Below, in pieces: positions 32,923 to 41,852 of a DNA stretch of 59,520 nucleotides. The notes beneath the pieces were generated by a model. It was not told the DNA's origin, ran no database searches, and saw only the letters and a program-made list of their open reading frames with translations. The position numbers and the translations under genes are program-made. Source of the DNA: Sediminibacterium sp. UBA657 (lineage in GTDB: Bacteria; Bacteroidota; Bacteroidia; Chitinophagales; Chitinophagaceae). Within the stretch, counting starts at the first letter, position 1; the number at the start of each line of letters is the position of its first letter. The stretch covers positions 1 to 59,520 of the forward strand of contig DBOB01000005.1 in assembly GCA_002299885.1 (NCBI GenBank). The letters are read 5' to 3'.

Positions 32923-34857
32923 TTAATTCAAACGTATCCCAAATTGAATCATTCTGCCAATAGCATTATAACCATTGACTTCACTAAAATTATCGTTCAA
33001 TAGATTCTGACCATTTGCAAATACCACAATGCGCTTACTCCACTTGTATTGGATGTTTGCATTCAATAGTGTATAATAACCCAAGATTACATCTGGTTTA
33101 GCATAGCCGCCAACATCCTTGCGTTCGCTAATGAATCTTCCAGTTAAACTTGCATTCCATTTGCGATTAATTGCATAATTCCATTGTGCGTTCAAACTAT
33201 GTTTTGGACGCTTTAATAAATAATTATAAGTAATGGTATCTGTTGTGGTGATCCTGTTTTGATTGGTTTCTTGTCCATTCATCAAAGTATAGTTCAATGA
33301 AAATTGGTGCTGCTCGGTGATGGGATGCTGGATTTCAATTTCTAAACCATTCACTTTTTGTTGGATAAAATTGAAAAAATTATAGTCTATATAATTATAG
33401 TCAATACCATTTTTAATATTTCTGTTATAGTAGACTGCTCTTGCAAATACTTGTCCTTTTCTGAATGAAATACCTAGCTCGGTATTAAAAGAAGTTTCTG
33501 CTTTTAATTTGTCATTGTAACTTAGCTGATAAAGTGATGGTGCTTTAAATCCAGTAGATACACTCGCTATCAATCTTACTTGATCCGTTAATGCATAAGA
33601 TGGGTTGAATGTAAATGTTTGGTTATTGCCAAAACGATTGTGGTTATTGTATCTGGCACCTAATTCAAGCAACCATTTTTTTGCATTGTCATTAATCAAG
33701 ACAGAGGTATATAAGGCATTCTGAAATTGAAAAGTATCTCTAAACACATCATTGTATGGTCCCCAATTACTGATAGACTCGTAGGTTTGATTGTAAGAGC
33801 CGTATCTGAAATCACTCCCTACAATCCATTGAATATTTTTATTGATTGGTGTAGATAAAAAGGCATCTGCAAAATGAGTTGTACCTGCATACTGATTGTT
33901 TTCATAGATCAAGTATGTCTTATCTGCACTATCATTTAAATAGGTCCTGTCTTGAGTGGTGTATTGATACTGTAATTGAAAATTAGTTTTAGCCTTTTTA
34001 TATTTTAAGACCAACCCACTCATTGAAGTGGCATTTTTAAATTCATTGTCTTTGTCGTCCATAAAGCCACCATAATCTATCGCAGCTTTATAGGCAGTCA
34101 TTCTGCTAGACAATTGTACATCCCAAAGTGAATCAATCTGGTATTTTGCTTTTACAAAAAAGCTATTGTTTTGATAGCCATCCTTATCAAAATTTCCTTT
34201 GTTAGTGATATCCTTTGCTGATGAAAATCCATCTGCATTTTGATTTTCAAAACCAATAGTATAGTTCAACTTATTAATACTGCTGTTAAACTGTAAATTA
34301 CCCTGCGTGGTACCATAACTTCCATAGCTCAATGCGCCAGAAACAAAAGGTTTTCCTTTTGATTTTGTAATGATATTAATGACACCACCAATGGCGTCCG
34401 ATCCGTAAAGTGTACTCTGAGCACCTTTCAAAATTTCAATACGCTCCACTTGGTTGAGTGGTACTAAGTTTAAATCAAATTCATTGCTGATCATTGAAGG
34501 ATCCCCTACAGGAGCGCCGTCTAATAAAATCAATGTTCTTCCGGAAGCTGCGCCTCGCATATAAATACTAGGCACAGTGCCTAAATTACTTAATGCGCCT
34601 GGTAAGCTTAATCCAGCTTGTTCATTCAGTAATTGTGCAATGGTTCTGCCTGCATTTTGCTGAATTTGTGCAGCAGAAATTACGGTGATGACTTTACTAG
34701 TTCCATTTTGTTTCTGCTCAATTTTATTAGCAGTTACAATCACATCCTCCAACTGTGTGGGGGTTGAACTTTTTTGAAGACTGTCTTTTTGTTGTCCAAA
34801 GACGGTGGACACGGTGGCGATAAGGCACACCGAGAGCGTGATAATTTTTGTGCTCAT
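32923..34857 (-). CDS. TonB-dependent receptor, BtuB-like, under a cobalamin riboswitch
   Basis: A 644-residue outer-membrane receptor. Signal peptide ends TVFGQQ near residue 22; a TonB-box-like LEDVIVTANK follows. The plug has VPSIYMRGAASGRTLILLDG, and RIEILKGAQSTLYGSDAIGG. The 22-strand barrel ends in MIQFGIRLN. Size and plug match BtuB/vitamin-type receptors, and the leader holds a cobalamin riboswitch, so cobalamin or a precursor is the likely cargo. The start ATG (34855-34857) is within an inverted repeat with the leader. The CarH-like regulator 10 kb away also needs B12. Confidence 0.9.
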   Translation of the reverse strand: MSTKIITLSVCLIATVSTVFGQQKDSLQKSSTPTQLEDVIVTANKIEQKQNGTSKVITVISAAQIQQNAGRTIAQLLNEQAGLSLPGALSNLGTVPSIYMRGAASGRTLILLDGAPVGDPSMISNEFDLNLVPLNQVERIEILKGAQSTLYGSDAIGGVINIITKSKGKPFVSGALSYGSYGTTQGNLQFNSSINKLNYTIGFENQNADGFSSAKDITNKGNFDKDGYQNNSFFVKAKYQIDSLWDVQLSSRMTAYKAAIDYGGFMDDKDNEFKNATSMSGLVLKYKKAKTNFQLQYQYTTQDRTYLNDSADKTYLIYENNQYAGTTHFADAFLSTPINKNIQWIVGSDFRYGSYNQTYESISNWGPYNDVFRDTFQFQNALYTSVLINDNAKKWLLELGARYNNHNRFGNNQTFTFNPSYALTDQVRLIASVSTGFKAPSLYQLSYNDKLKAETSFNTELGISFRKGQVFARAVYYNRNIKNGIDYNYIDYNFFNFIQQKVNGLEIEIQHPITEQHQFSLNYTLMNGQETNQNRITTTDTITYNYLLKRPKHSLNAQWNYAINRKWNASLTGRFISERKDVGGYAKPDVILGYYTLLNANIQYKWSKRIVVFANGQNLLNDNFSEVNGYNAIGRMIQFGIRLN

Positions 34858-34894
34858 TGTTTTGTTTTTTCATTTTATTGAGTGAACAATGAGC
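34852..34894 (-). promoter_or_regulatory. Start-codon-sequestering hairpin in the BtuB-like leader
   Basis: GCTCATTGTT (plus strand 34852-34861, containing the start codon's complement) and AACAATGAGC (34885-34894) form a ten-base perfect inverted repeat with a 23-nt loop. In the mRNA the AUG would be base-paired with the leader. This is a plausible output of the riboswitch at the level of translation initiation. Confidence 0.6.
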
Positions 34895-34999
34895 TTCCTG
34901 GAGAAAGAGAACCATAATGAATTAAGTAGGGTGGTAATTTGCCCGCGCTTAATTTTTTACAATCCTTGCTTTTTACCCGAAAGCTGTTGGTTTATTTTA

Positions 35000-35155
35000 A
35001 TCAGGCAGGTCTTCTGGCTCGTTCTTCTCAAAGTCGTCCTTCCCAAATTGCTTCAGTGGATATGACTTAATGCTTTCGCATCGAACTCACAGCTACGGGA
35101 ATAGCTCCTGGTTTGAACAGGATTCCCTTTTAATCATTTACATGAACCTAATCAA
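35000..35155 (-). ncRNA. Cobalamin riboswitch
   Basis: On the minus strand the conserved elements appear in order: GGTTCATG (35149 downward), AAAAGGGAATCCTG, CAGGAGCTATTCCCGTAGC, CTGTGAGTTCG, CCACTG, GGGAAGGACG, and the B12 box AGCCAGAAGACCTGCC (RC of 35003-35018). These are the core elements of the class I cobalamin riboswitch. It lies about 140 bp upstream of the BtuB-like start. The 410-bp interval 34858-35267 contains this riboswitch, its leader and hairpin, and the short AT-rich 5' region of the divergent permease. Confidence 0.92.
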
Positions 35156-35267
35156 GCACAAATTTATTCTCTTTTAATTCAGGAGTTCTATTTAATTATC
35201 AACCCTTTGTTGAAAACTCCCAATAAGTTGATATATTTATATTTAAGAAAAGTGTAAAGCATTTCAT

Positions 35268-36605
35268 ATGAGCACAAAAGCAAAACAAAGCATCAATTTT
35301 TTTAGTTTAACCATGATTGTAGTGAGCTTAGTGATTGGTATGGGTATCTTTAAAACCCCAGCCACCATTGCTGCTAAGTCTGGTACGCCACTTATTTTTT
35401 TTAGTGCTTGGATCATTGGGGGGATCATTGCTTTATTTGGTGCATTGACTTATGCGGAGATTGGACAAAGATTGCCTGTAATGGGCGGGTATTATAAAGT
35501 GTTTGCACATTGTTACCATCCTGGTGTTGGATTTACAATTAACGTGTTAATCTTAATTAGCAATGCCGCTTCATTAGCTGTAGTGGCATTAATTGGTGCA
35601 GATTATGTAAGTGATTTATTATTTGGAAGACCTTCTGGCACCTTATTCAATATTGGTGTGGCATCCTTTTCGGTCGGATTATTTTATATCGTCAATTTAC
35701 TAGGATTAAAAACAAGTAGTAGAACGCAGAACGTGTTGATGATTGTGAAAATTAGTTTGATTTTATTACTCATTACATCCTTGTTCAAGGGTGTAAATGT
35801 TGCACCACATGGATTCAATGATGGTAAAGTATATGTGTACGATGGTAGTAATGGGATGTTGCTTTTACTAGTGAGCTTGGTATCTGTATTTTTTACTTAT
35901 GGAGGCTATCAACAAACCATCAATTTTGGTGCAGAAGTCAGTTCTGCTAAGACGATGCAAAGAGGAATTGTGATTGGTATTTTACTCGTTTTGTTTTTAT
36001 ACTTAGCTATTAATTACACTTATGTACAAGTGATTGGATTTGACAATATTAAAAATGCCAATGCCATTGGTTCGCTTTTATTTGAAGCATGGTTTGGTAC
36101 GCTTGGCGCCAAAGTATTTGATTTTGCAATGGTCTTAAGTGTACTCGCTTATGTGAATGTGATATTAATGAGCAACCCAAGGGTAATGTTTGCCATGAGT
36201 GAGGATAAAGTATTGCCCGAAGTGTTTCAAAAAAAGCATGCTAAAACAGATGCACTGGTTCCTGGGCTGACCGTTTTTGCCATTGCTACAGTTTTGATCA
36301 CATTTTTTGGCAAGGGGGTTGATGATGTTTTGAGTTTTAGTATTTTCTTGGATTGCTTAGGGATGAGTACATCTGCAGCGACTCTATTCATATTAAGACG
36401 TAAGGCCCAGGGTGACGCAGCTGTAACTGGCGGATTAAAGCGTTGGACGCCCATTTTTGCAGCCATATTTGTATTGTCATATGCTTTTGTTGCTGTTGCT
36501 GTGGTCATTGATAAGCCTTATTCTGCCCTTACTGCGGTTATTTTAGTAGCCATTGTATTGGTGTTATATCGCCTATTTTATTATAAAAAGACCTCCAACA
36601 TATAA
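35268..36605 (+). CDS. APC-family amino-acid permease
   Basis: A 445-residue inner-membrane transporter with about 12 hydrophobic segments. The N-terminus GMGIFKTPATIAAKSGTP matches the first unwound helix of the APC fold (Gly-rich), followed by ALFGALTYAEIGQRLPVMGG, the family's second signature. The closest relatives are LAT/serine-threonine exchangers and related permeases. Substrate cannot be assigned from sequence and the neighbours do not help: a BtuB-like receptor is divergent upstream and an efflux pair is downstream. Confidence 0.88.
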   Translation: MSTKAKQSINFFSLTMIVVSLVIGMGIFKTPATIAAKSGTPLIFFSAWIIGGIIALFGALTYAEIGQRLPVMGGYYKVFAHCYHPGVGFTINVLILISNAASLAVVALIGADYVSDLLFGRPSGTLFNIGVASFSVGLFYIVNLLGLKTSSRTQNVLMIVKISLILLLITSLFKGVNVAPHGFNDGKVYVYDGSNGMLLLLVSLVSVFFTYGGYQQTINFGAEVSSAKTMQRGIVIGILLVLFLYLAINYTYVQVIGFDNIKNANAIGSLLFEAWFGTLGAKVFDFAMVLSVLAYVNVILMSNPRVMFAMSEDKVLPEVFQKKHAKTDALVPGLTVFAIATVLITFFGKGVDDVLSFSIFLDCLGMSTSAATLFILRRKAQGDAAVTGGLKRWTPIFAAIFVLSYAFVAVAVVIDKPYSALTAVILVAIVLVLYRLFYYKKTSNI

Positions 36606-36655
36606 TGGAAGCCATTTATACACACCCATAGCTGTTCAGCCAATTGGATGTCCGT

Positions 36656-36674
36656 TTGTCTAAAAATTAGACAA
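36656..36674. promoter_or_regulatory. Palindromic operator before the TolC-adaptor operon
   Basis: TTGTCTAA-AAA-TTAGACAA, an eight-base perfect inverted repeat with a 3-nt spacer. It ends 16 bp before the -7 element TACTTTTG (36691-36698), so it overlaps the expected -33 region. A dimeric repressor (TetR or MarR type) is the likely binder. No such regulator gene is in the window. Confidence 0.55.
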
Positions 36675-36690
36675 CTCCTAAGGTTTGTAT

Positions 36691-36698
36691 TACTTTTG
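36691..36698 (+). promoter_or_regulatory. Bacteroidota -7 promoter element of the efflux genes
   Basis: TACTTTTG, an exact TAnnTTTG match, 38 bp before the start codon of the TolC-like gene. Confidence 0.5.
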
Positions 36699-36736
36699 TA
36701 CTGTATAATAGGAATTTATAATTATCAATACAGACA

Positions 36737-38197
36737 ATGAGATACATTTTTTCGTTTATTTTTCTTGGATGCACAATGTCCTTAACGGCACAAAAACCCA
36801 CACAATGGGATTTAAGAACTTGTGTGGAGTATGCTATAAAGCATAATATTTCTGTTCAACAAGCAGATATTCAGGCAAGATTGGCAAAGTTGCAGGCAGA
36901 CCAGGCTAAGGATAGTAGGTTGCCAAATTTGACTGGTTCTTCTGGCCTAGGAATGCGTTTAGGTCGTTCCATTGACCCTGTAACCAACGCCTTCACTACC
37001 ACCCAATTTTTATTTAATAATTTTGGATTGAATGGAGGTGTACAAGTTTACAATAACAATCGATTAAGTAATTCAGCTGCAGCAAGTAATTATAGTTGGT
37101 TGGCAAGTATCGCCGATCTACAAACTGCGTCGAATGATATTTCGGTGAATGTGGCTACATTTTATTTACAAGTTTTATCCAATATTGAACAATCAGAAAT
37201 AGCTAAAATTCAGATCGCACAAACGACAGAACAATTAGCTGCAACAAAAAAGCGTGTTGAAGTTGGATTGTTGCCAGAAATTAATTTATTAGAATTAGAA
37301 ACTCAATTGGCAAATGATAGTAGTAATTATATCACAGCCATCTCTAACGTAGATCAAAGCAAATTAAGTTTAAAAGCATTGTTGAATTTAGATGCATCTG
37401 ATGCATTTGATGTATACGTTCAGCCAGTGGAGCAAATTAAATTACAAGCTTTTGCAGACTTGCAGCCAGACTATGTATTCAGTGTTGCCGAACAAAACCT
37501 TCCTAATATTAAAGCCGCAAACCTTCGTGTAAAGGCAGCAGAAAAAAATCAATTAGTAGCAAAAGCCGGATTTTATCCAACTTTAAGCTTTGGCTATTCT
37601 TTAAGCTCCAATTTCTCTAATGCATTTAAATATATTAGCGGGATTGAACCTGCAGGGTTTAGCAATATTTCACCAACAAGTCCATTTGTGACAGTGGGCA
37701 CTGCTAAATATTTTGTACAAAGTCCTTTATACAATACCGTAACAGCTAATAGAGATTTTAGTAATATTTGGAATGGATGGGGCAGACAATTAGACAATAA
37801 CTTTGGTCAGAATTTCGGTTTTCAATTATCAATTCCAATTTTCAATGGCAATCAATCTAAGGCAGCGTATCAGCAATCTAAGTTAAATTACCAGTCTGCT
37901 AGTTTACAACAAGAAAATGCACAAAGAAAATTAAAGCAAGATATTTATGCAGCATATACTAATGCTGTGGTGGCATATAATAAATTAAATGCCAATCAAA
38001 AGGCAGTGACAACTGCAGAGAAGGCATATAGCTTTGCTACAAAGCGTTATGAGTTAGGATTGCTAGGCACCGTAGAATTATTAAACAATCAAAATAATTT
38101 TTTAAGAGCTAAAGTAAATTATAAAGCTGCTCAATTTGAGTACGTATTTAGAATCAAATTACTTGAGTTTTATAAAGGAGAAGCACTTTCTCTTTAA
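36737..38197 (+). CDS. TolC-family outer-membrane efflux protein
   Basis: A 486-residue outer-membrane channel. Signal peptide ends SLTAQK near residue 19. The body has two repeats of long amphipathic helices (outer-membrane factor domains), each opening with the pattern seen in WDLRTCVEYAIKHNISVQQA and closing with helices such as ATKKRVEVGLLPEINLLELE. Length is typical for TolC relatives. It is followed after 29 bp by a periplasmic adaptor, giving two of the three parts of a tripartite pump. Substrate is unknown. Confidence 0.92.
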   Translation: MRYIFSFIFLGCTMSLTAQKPTQWDLRTCVEYAIKHNISVQQADIQARLAKLQADQAKDSRLPNLTGSSGLGMRLGRSIDPVTNAFTTTQFLFNNFGLNGGVQVYNNNRLSNSAAASNYSWLASIADLQTASNDISVNVATFYLQVLSNIEQSEIAKIQIAQTTEQLAATKKRVEVGLLPEINLLELETQLANDSSNYITAISNVDQSKLSLKALLNLDASDAFDVYVQPVEQIKLQAFADLQPDYVFSVAEQNLPNIKAANLRVKAAEKNQLVAKAGFYPTLSFGYSLSSNFSNAFKYISGIEPAGFSNISPTSPFVTVGTAKYFVQSPLYNTVTANRDFSNIWNGWGRQLDNNFGQNFGFQLSIPIFNGNQSKAAYQQSKLNYQSASLQQENAQRKLKQDIYAAYTNAVVAYNKLNANQKAVTTAEKAYSFATKRYELGLLGTVELLNNQNNFLRAKVNYKAAQFEYVFRIKLLEFYKGEALSL

Positions 38198-38226
38198 TCT
38201 TTTAAAAGCAACGTAAAATAAATAAA

Positions 38227-39570
38227 ATGAATAAGAAAATCATTTGGGGTATCGTAGGTTTTGTTGTACTAGTTGTAGTACTAGTGGGACTTAAAAAAGC
38301 CGGTGTTATTGGAAAAGAAGAAGGTATCGAAGTAACAGTAGAGAAAGTGGAACTAAGAACCATTACTGAGTCGGTGAATGCTAGTGGTAAAGTGTATCCA
38401 GAAATTGAAGTAAAAGTTAGTCCAGATATTTCTGGAGAGATTGTAAGCCTATTTGTAGAAGAGGGTGCGAAAGTGACCAAGGGTCAGGTATTGGCTAAGA
38501 TCTATGCAGACATTTACTCTTCTCAACGAGATCAAGTAACTGCTTCTGTAAATCAAGCGAAAGCACAATACGAAAATGTGAAAGCAAATTTGAGTGGCTT
38601 AAAAAATGCCTACGAAAATTCTAAAGTAGCTTATGAGCGCTTTAAAAAATTATTTGCAGACAAGATTGTATCAAGAGCTGAATATGAGCAAGTAGAACAA
38701 ACTTACCGTAGTGCAGAATCAAGTTACAATTCTGCAAAAGAGTCAATTAAAAGTGGCGAAGCCCAAGTGCAAGGTGTGAAAGCACAATTGGCTCGAGCAG
38801 AAAAGGACTTAGCAAGAACTACGATTGTATCTCCAATGGACGGTATTATAAGTTTGATGAATGTTAAGGAAGGTGAGCGTGTGGTAGGAACTGCGCAAAT
38901 GGCAGGTACCGAAATGATGCGTGTGGCTGATATGAAGAGTATCGAAGTAAGAGTAGATGTGGGGGAAAATGATATTACAAAAGTAAAATTGGGTGACACT
39001 GCGTTGGTAGAAGTTGATGCGTATAACAATAGAAAATTCAAAGGGATTGTATACAAGATTGCCAACCCAATCACTGCAGCTTCAGGCGTTAGTTCAGCTG
39101 CAGAAGTAGCAAATTATAAAGTGCATATTCGTTTATTAACGGATAGCTATGCAGACTTAATTAAAGAGAATGCTATTTTCCCTTTTAGACCAGGTATGAC
39201 TGCGAGTGCAGATATTCAAACTAAGTCTAAAGTAAATGTAGTTTCTGTGCCATTAAATGCAGTTACAACAAGAGACAGTGATGGTAAAGGAAAAGACACT
39301 AAAGTGTCTAGTACTGCCAATAACAATACAGAAAAAGAACCTGCAAAAGAGGAAGTCTTAAATGAAGTAGTCTTTATTTTACAAAAAGACAATAAGGTGA
39401 AAATGGTTAAGGTTAAAACAGAAATTCAGGACTTAAACTTTATCGAAGTGTCTGGATTAAAAGTTGGAGACCAAGTGATTACAGGACCTTATAGTATTGT
39501 AAGCAAGACATTAAAAGATGGTTCTTTGGTAAAAGTAGTTACAAAAGAAAAGTTATTTGAAGAGAAATAA
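38227..39570 (+). CDS. Periplasmic adaptor subunit of a tripartite efflux system
   Basis: A 447-residue membrane-fusion protein. Residues 4-21 form an N-terminal anchor (IIWGIVGFVVLVVVLVGL). The biotinyl-lipoyl domain begins VSPDISGEIVSLFVEEGAKV, followed by a long alpha-hairpin (about 95-190), then a second lipoyl half (TIVSPMDGIISLMNVKEGER) and a beta-barrel. An unusual low-complexity insert near residue 355 is rich in Lys, Asp and Asn. It is of the MacA/HlyD type. The pump gene expected next (ABC MacB or RND) is missing; a terminator (39596-39632) follows and gpsA begins. Confidence 0.9.
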   Translation: MNKKIIWGIVGFVVLVVVLVGLKKAGVIGKEEGIEVTVEKVELRTITESVNASGKVYPEIEVKVSPDISGEIVSLFVEEGAKVTKGQVLAKIYADIYSSQRDQVTASVNQAKAQYENVKANLSGLKNAYENSKVAYERFKKLFADKIVSRAEYEQVEQTYRSAESSYNSAKESIKSGEAQVQGVKAQLARAEKDLARTTIVSPMDGIISLMNVKEGERVVGTAQMAGTEMMRVADMKSIEVRVDVGENDITKVKLGDTALVEVDAYNNRKFKGIVYKIANPITAASGVSSAAEVANYKVHIRLLTDSYADLIKENAIFPFRPGMTASADIQTKSKVNVVSVPLNAVTTRDSDGKGKDTKVSSTANNNTEKEPAKEEVLNEVVFILQKDNKVKMVKVKTEIQDLNFIEVSGLKVGDQVITGPYSIVSKTLKDGSLVKVVTKEKLFEEK

Positions 39571-39595
39571 GGTGATTAGGTATAAAGTTGACCTT

Positions 39596-39632
39596 AAAAA
39601 AGGGGCGCATATAAAAAATGCGCCCCTTTTTT
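39596..39632. terminator. Intrinsic terminator after the efflux genes
   Basis: AAAAAAGGGGCGCAT / ATGCGCCCCTTTTTT, fifteen-base perfect stem with a seven-base loop and a T tract. It ends the TolC-adaptor transcript before gpsA. Confidence 0.88.
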
Positions 39633-39643
39633 TATGAATTTCA

Positions 39644-39651
39644 TATGTTTG
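39644..39651 (+). promoter_or_regulatory. Bacteroidota -7 promoter element of gpsA
   Basis: TATGTTTG, an exact TAnnTTTG match, four bases (CAAA) before the gpsA ATG. The transcript may be leaderless. Confidence 0.55.
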
Positions 39652-39655
39652 CAAA

Positions 39656-40669
39656 ATGGAAAATAAGCGAATTGGTATCATTGGTAGCGGAAGTTGGGCT
39701 ACAGCGATTGCAAAGATTGTAACAGAAAATGGCCACCAAATTACTTGGTGTCTTAGACAACAATCCAATATTGATTATTTTGAAAAGCGCAAACACAATC
39801 CGCTTTATTTAAGAAACGCTTATTTTGATTTACAAAAAATCAGTTTTTCAACAGATATCAAATTGGTCGTTGCTGCGTCTGATATCATTATCATTGCCGT
39901 CCCATCTATCCACATTGAAACAACGCTTGCATCCTTAGAAGTTGGAGACCTTAAGGATAAGTTAATCGTATCGGCAGTGAAAGGGGTGTTACCAGTACAT
40001 AATATTTTATTGAATGATTGGCTTGCTCAAAAATTTAATTTTCCACTTTCATCCTACTTTACCTTATTAGGGCCAAGCCATGCAGAGGAAGTTGCAGCTG
40101 AGCAATTGTCCTATTTGACTTTTTCTGGCTTGGACGAAAATACAACTACAACCATTGCAAGTTATTTTAAATCAGAGTATATCAATACCATTGTCAATAA
40201 GGATGTGATTGGTGTTCAATATGCTGGTGTAGCAAAAAATATTTATGCACTTGGCGCAGGTATAGCGCATGGATTGGAATATGGTGATAATTTTTTAAGT
40301 GTATTTATTGCAAATTGTGCCAATGAAATGCAAGTACTATTAAAAGAAATTGCTAAAAAAGAATTGAATGATGCATCTAACATGAATCACAATGCATCTG
40401 TTTATTTAGGTGATTTACTAGTGACTTGTTATTCCTTACATAGTAGAAATAGAACCTTTGGGAATATGATTGGGAAAGGGTATTCAGTAAGAGCTGCAGA
40501 ATTAGAATTGAATATGGTGGCAGAAGGCTACAATGCTAGTAAGTGTATCCACACAATGAATCAGGCCTTGAAAGTAGAGCTTCCTATCATGGATGCAGTC
40601 TATCAAATACTATGGGAGGGCGCAGCACCCGATCTTACTTTTAAGAACTTGGAGCAGATTCTAGTATAA
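39656..40669 (+). CDS. gpsA: Glycerol-3-phosphate dehydrogenase (NAD(P)+)
   Basis: A 337-residue cytoplasmic enzyme that reduces dihydroxyacetone phosphate to sn-glycerol-3-phosphate for phospholipid synthesis. NAD fold RIGIIGSGSWATAIAKIV, then LGPSHAEEVA, and the catalytic-lysine region VAKNIYALGAGIAHGLEYG. Usual length. It has its own promoter after a strong terminator and converges on hemW, with which its last 29 bp overlap. Confidence 0.95.
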   Translation: MENKRIGIIGSGSWATAIAKIVTENGHQITWCLRQQSNIDYFEKRKHNPLYLRNAYFDLQKISFSTDIKLVVAASDIIIIAVPSIHIETTLASLEVGDLKDKLIVSAVKGVLPVHNILLNDWLAQKFNFPLSSYFTLLGPSHAEEVAAEQLSYLTFSGLDENTTTTIASYFKSEYINTIVNKDVIGVQYAGVAKNIYALGAGIAHGLEYGDNFLSVFIANCANEMQVLLKEIAKKELNDASNMNHNASVYLGDLLVTCYSLHSRNRTFGNMIGKGYSVRAAELELNMVAEGYNASKCIHTMNQALKVELPIMDAVYQILWEGAAPDLTFKNLEQILV

Positions 40670-41783
40670 AGAAATCTGATGCAATACCATCTGCAAGAAA
40701 TTTTGCTTCGTCTTTTAGACTGTATTGGTTCCCCTTTTGATTAAAAATATTTTTAGAATCCATTTCTTTTATCATAGCAATGCTATGTTCATGATAGCGC
40801 TTTCCAAATTTTGCTGCTATTAAATCAAGATCAAATCCTTCCATACGTCTTAAGCTAGTCATCATGTATTCATTGTAACGATTTGCTTCTGTTAGGATTT
40901 CAATTTCAAAATTCAAAAGTCCATTTTCAATACTTTTAATATACAGTGCATTGTTTGCAATATTCCATTGTCTTGAAATGGTATTAAATGAATGTGCCGA
41001 AGGGCCAAGTCCAAGATAGGTTTTGCCAGACCAGTAGTTGCTATTGTGTTGACTCCTATACCCAGGCTTTGCAAAATTTGAAATTTCATAATGCTCTAAA
41101 CCCATTGTTTTTAATCTAGCGCATACAATCTCAAAATGCCTTGCTTGTTTTTCTGAATCTACATTTTCAATTTGTCCTTTTTCAATACTTTTCTTTAAAG
41201 CAGTTTTATCTTCTACCGTTAAAGCATAACAAGAGACATGTTTGATTTGATAATGTTCAATCCAGTCTAAGTCGGCCATCAATGCTTGGTCCGATAAACT
41301 AGGAGTACCATAAATCAAGTCAATGCTTAAATTATGAATGCCTGCATCCAATGCCATTTGAATTGCAGCATGCGATTGTTCCACCGTATGTGCTCGATTC
41401 ATCCAAGTTAAAGCACTCGCCTGAAAACTTTGTATACCAATACTTAAACGGTTGATACCTATATTTTTCCATGCAGCTAATTTACTTTGTTGCATGTCGT
41501 CCGGGTTGGCTTCTAATGTGCATTCAATTAAATCGGCGACATCAAAATGCATATAAATAGCAGCTAGAATAGATTTTAGTTGTGTCTCATCAATTAGGGA
41601 AGGCGTCCCTCCGCCAAAATAGATGGTCTCAATGGGTTCTTTGATATAGCTTTTCTGAAGTTCAATTTCTTGAATGAGTGCATCTACAAATGTTTGCATA
41701 TCTGCAGTCTGCGTAGAAAAGTGAAAATTGCAGTAATGACAAGCTTTTTTGCAAAATGGAATATGTAGATAGATGCATGCCAT
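40641..41783 (-). CDS. hemW: HemW-type radical SAM protein (haem chaperone)
   Basis: About 380 residues from MACIYLHIPFCKKACHYCNF (start at 41783; six upstream residues are not family-like). The radical SAM cluster is CKKACHYC (C-x3-C-x2-C), followed by IETIYFGGGTPSLI and ANPDD. The HNSNYW motif near residue 258 is the HNxxYW motif that distinguishes haem-binding HemW from coproporphyrinogen dehydrogenase HemN. HemW inserts haem into respiratory proteins. A -7 element lies at 41799-41806 on the minus strand. Confidence 0.92.
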   Translation of the reverse strand: MACIYLHIPFCKKACHYCNFHFSTQTADMQTFVDALIQEIELQKSYIKEPIETIYFGGGTPSLIDETQLKSILAAIYMHFDVADLIECTLEANPDDMQQSKLAAWKNIGINRLSIGIQSFQASALTWMNRAHTVEQSHAAIQMALDAGIHNLSIDLIYGTPSLSDQALMADLDWIEHYQIKHVSCYALTVEDKTALKKSIEKGQIENVDSEKQARHFEIVCARLKTMGLEHYEISNFAKPGYRSQHNSNYWSGKTYLGLGPSAHSFNTISRQWNIANNALYIKSIENGLLNFEIEILTEANRYNEYMMTSLRRMEGFDLDLIAAKFGKRYHEHSIAMIKEMDSKNIFNQKGNQYSLKDEAKFLADGIASDFFILESAPSS

Positions 41784-41798
41784 AAGTAGAATTACCAA

Positions 41799-41806
41799 CA
41801 AAGCTA
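41799..41806 (-). promoter_or_regulatory. Bacteroidota -7 promoter element of hemW
   Basis: Reads TAGCTTTG on the minus strand, an exact TAnnTTTG match, 15 bases before the hemW ATG at 41783. It supports that start over the upstream in-frame alternative. Confidence 0.5.
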
Positions 41807-41838
41807 GGCATTGTTCTTTAATTCTGCATTAGTATACT

Positions 41839-41846
41839 TATTTTTG
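41839..41846 (+). promoter_or_regulatory. Bacteroidota -7 promoter element of the DUF4271 gene
   Basis: TATTTTTG, an exact TAnnTTTG match, six bases before ATG 41853. Confidence 0.5.
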
Positions 41847-41852
41847 CAGCAG

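Noticed and set aside
34727..34915. 62-codon minus-strand frame overlapping the BtuB-like start as a possible leader peptide
   Set aside because: It is out of frame with the receptor and extends well into its coding region, with no ribosome-binding site or peptide pattern. The inverted repeat at 34852-34894 is the better explanation of this region.
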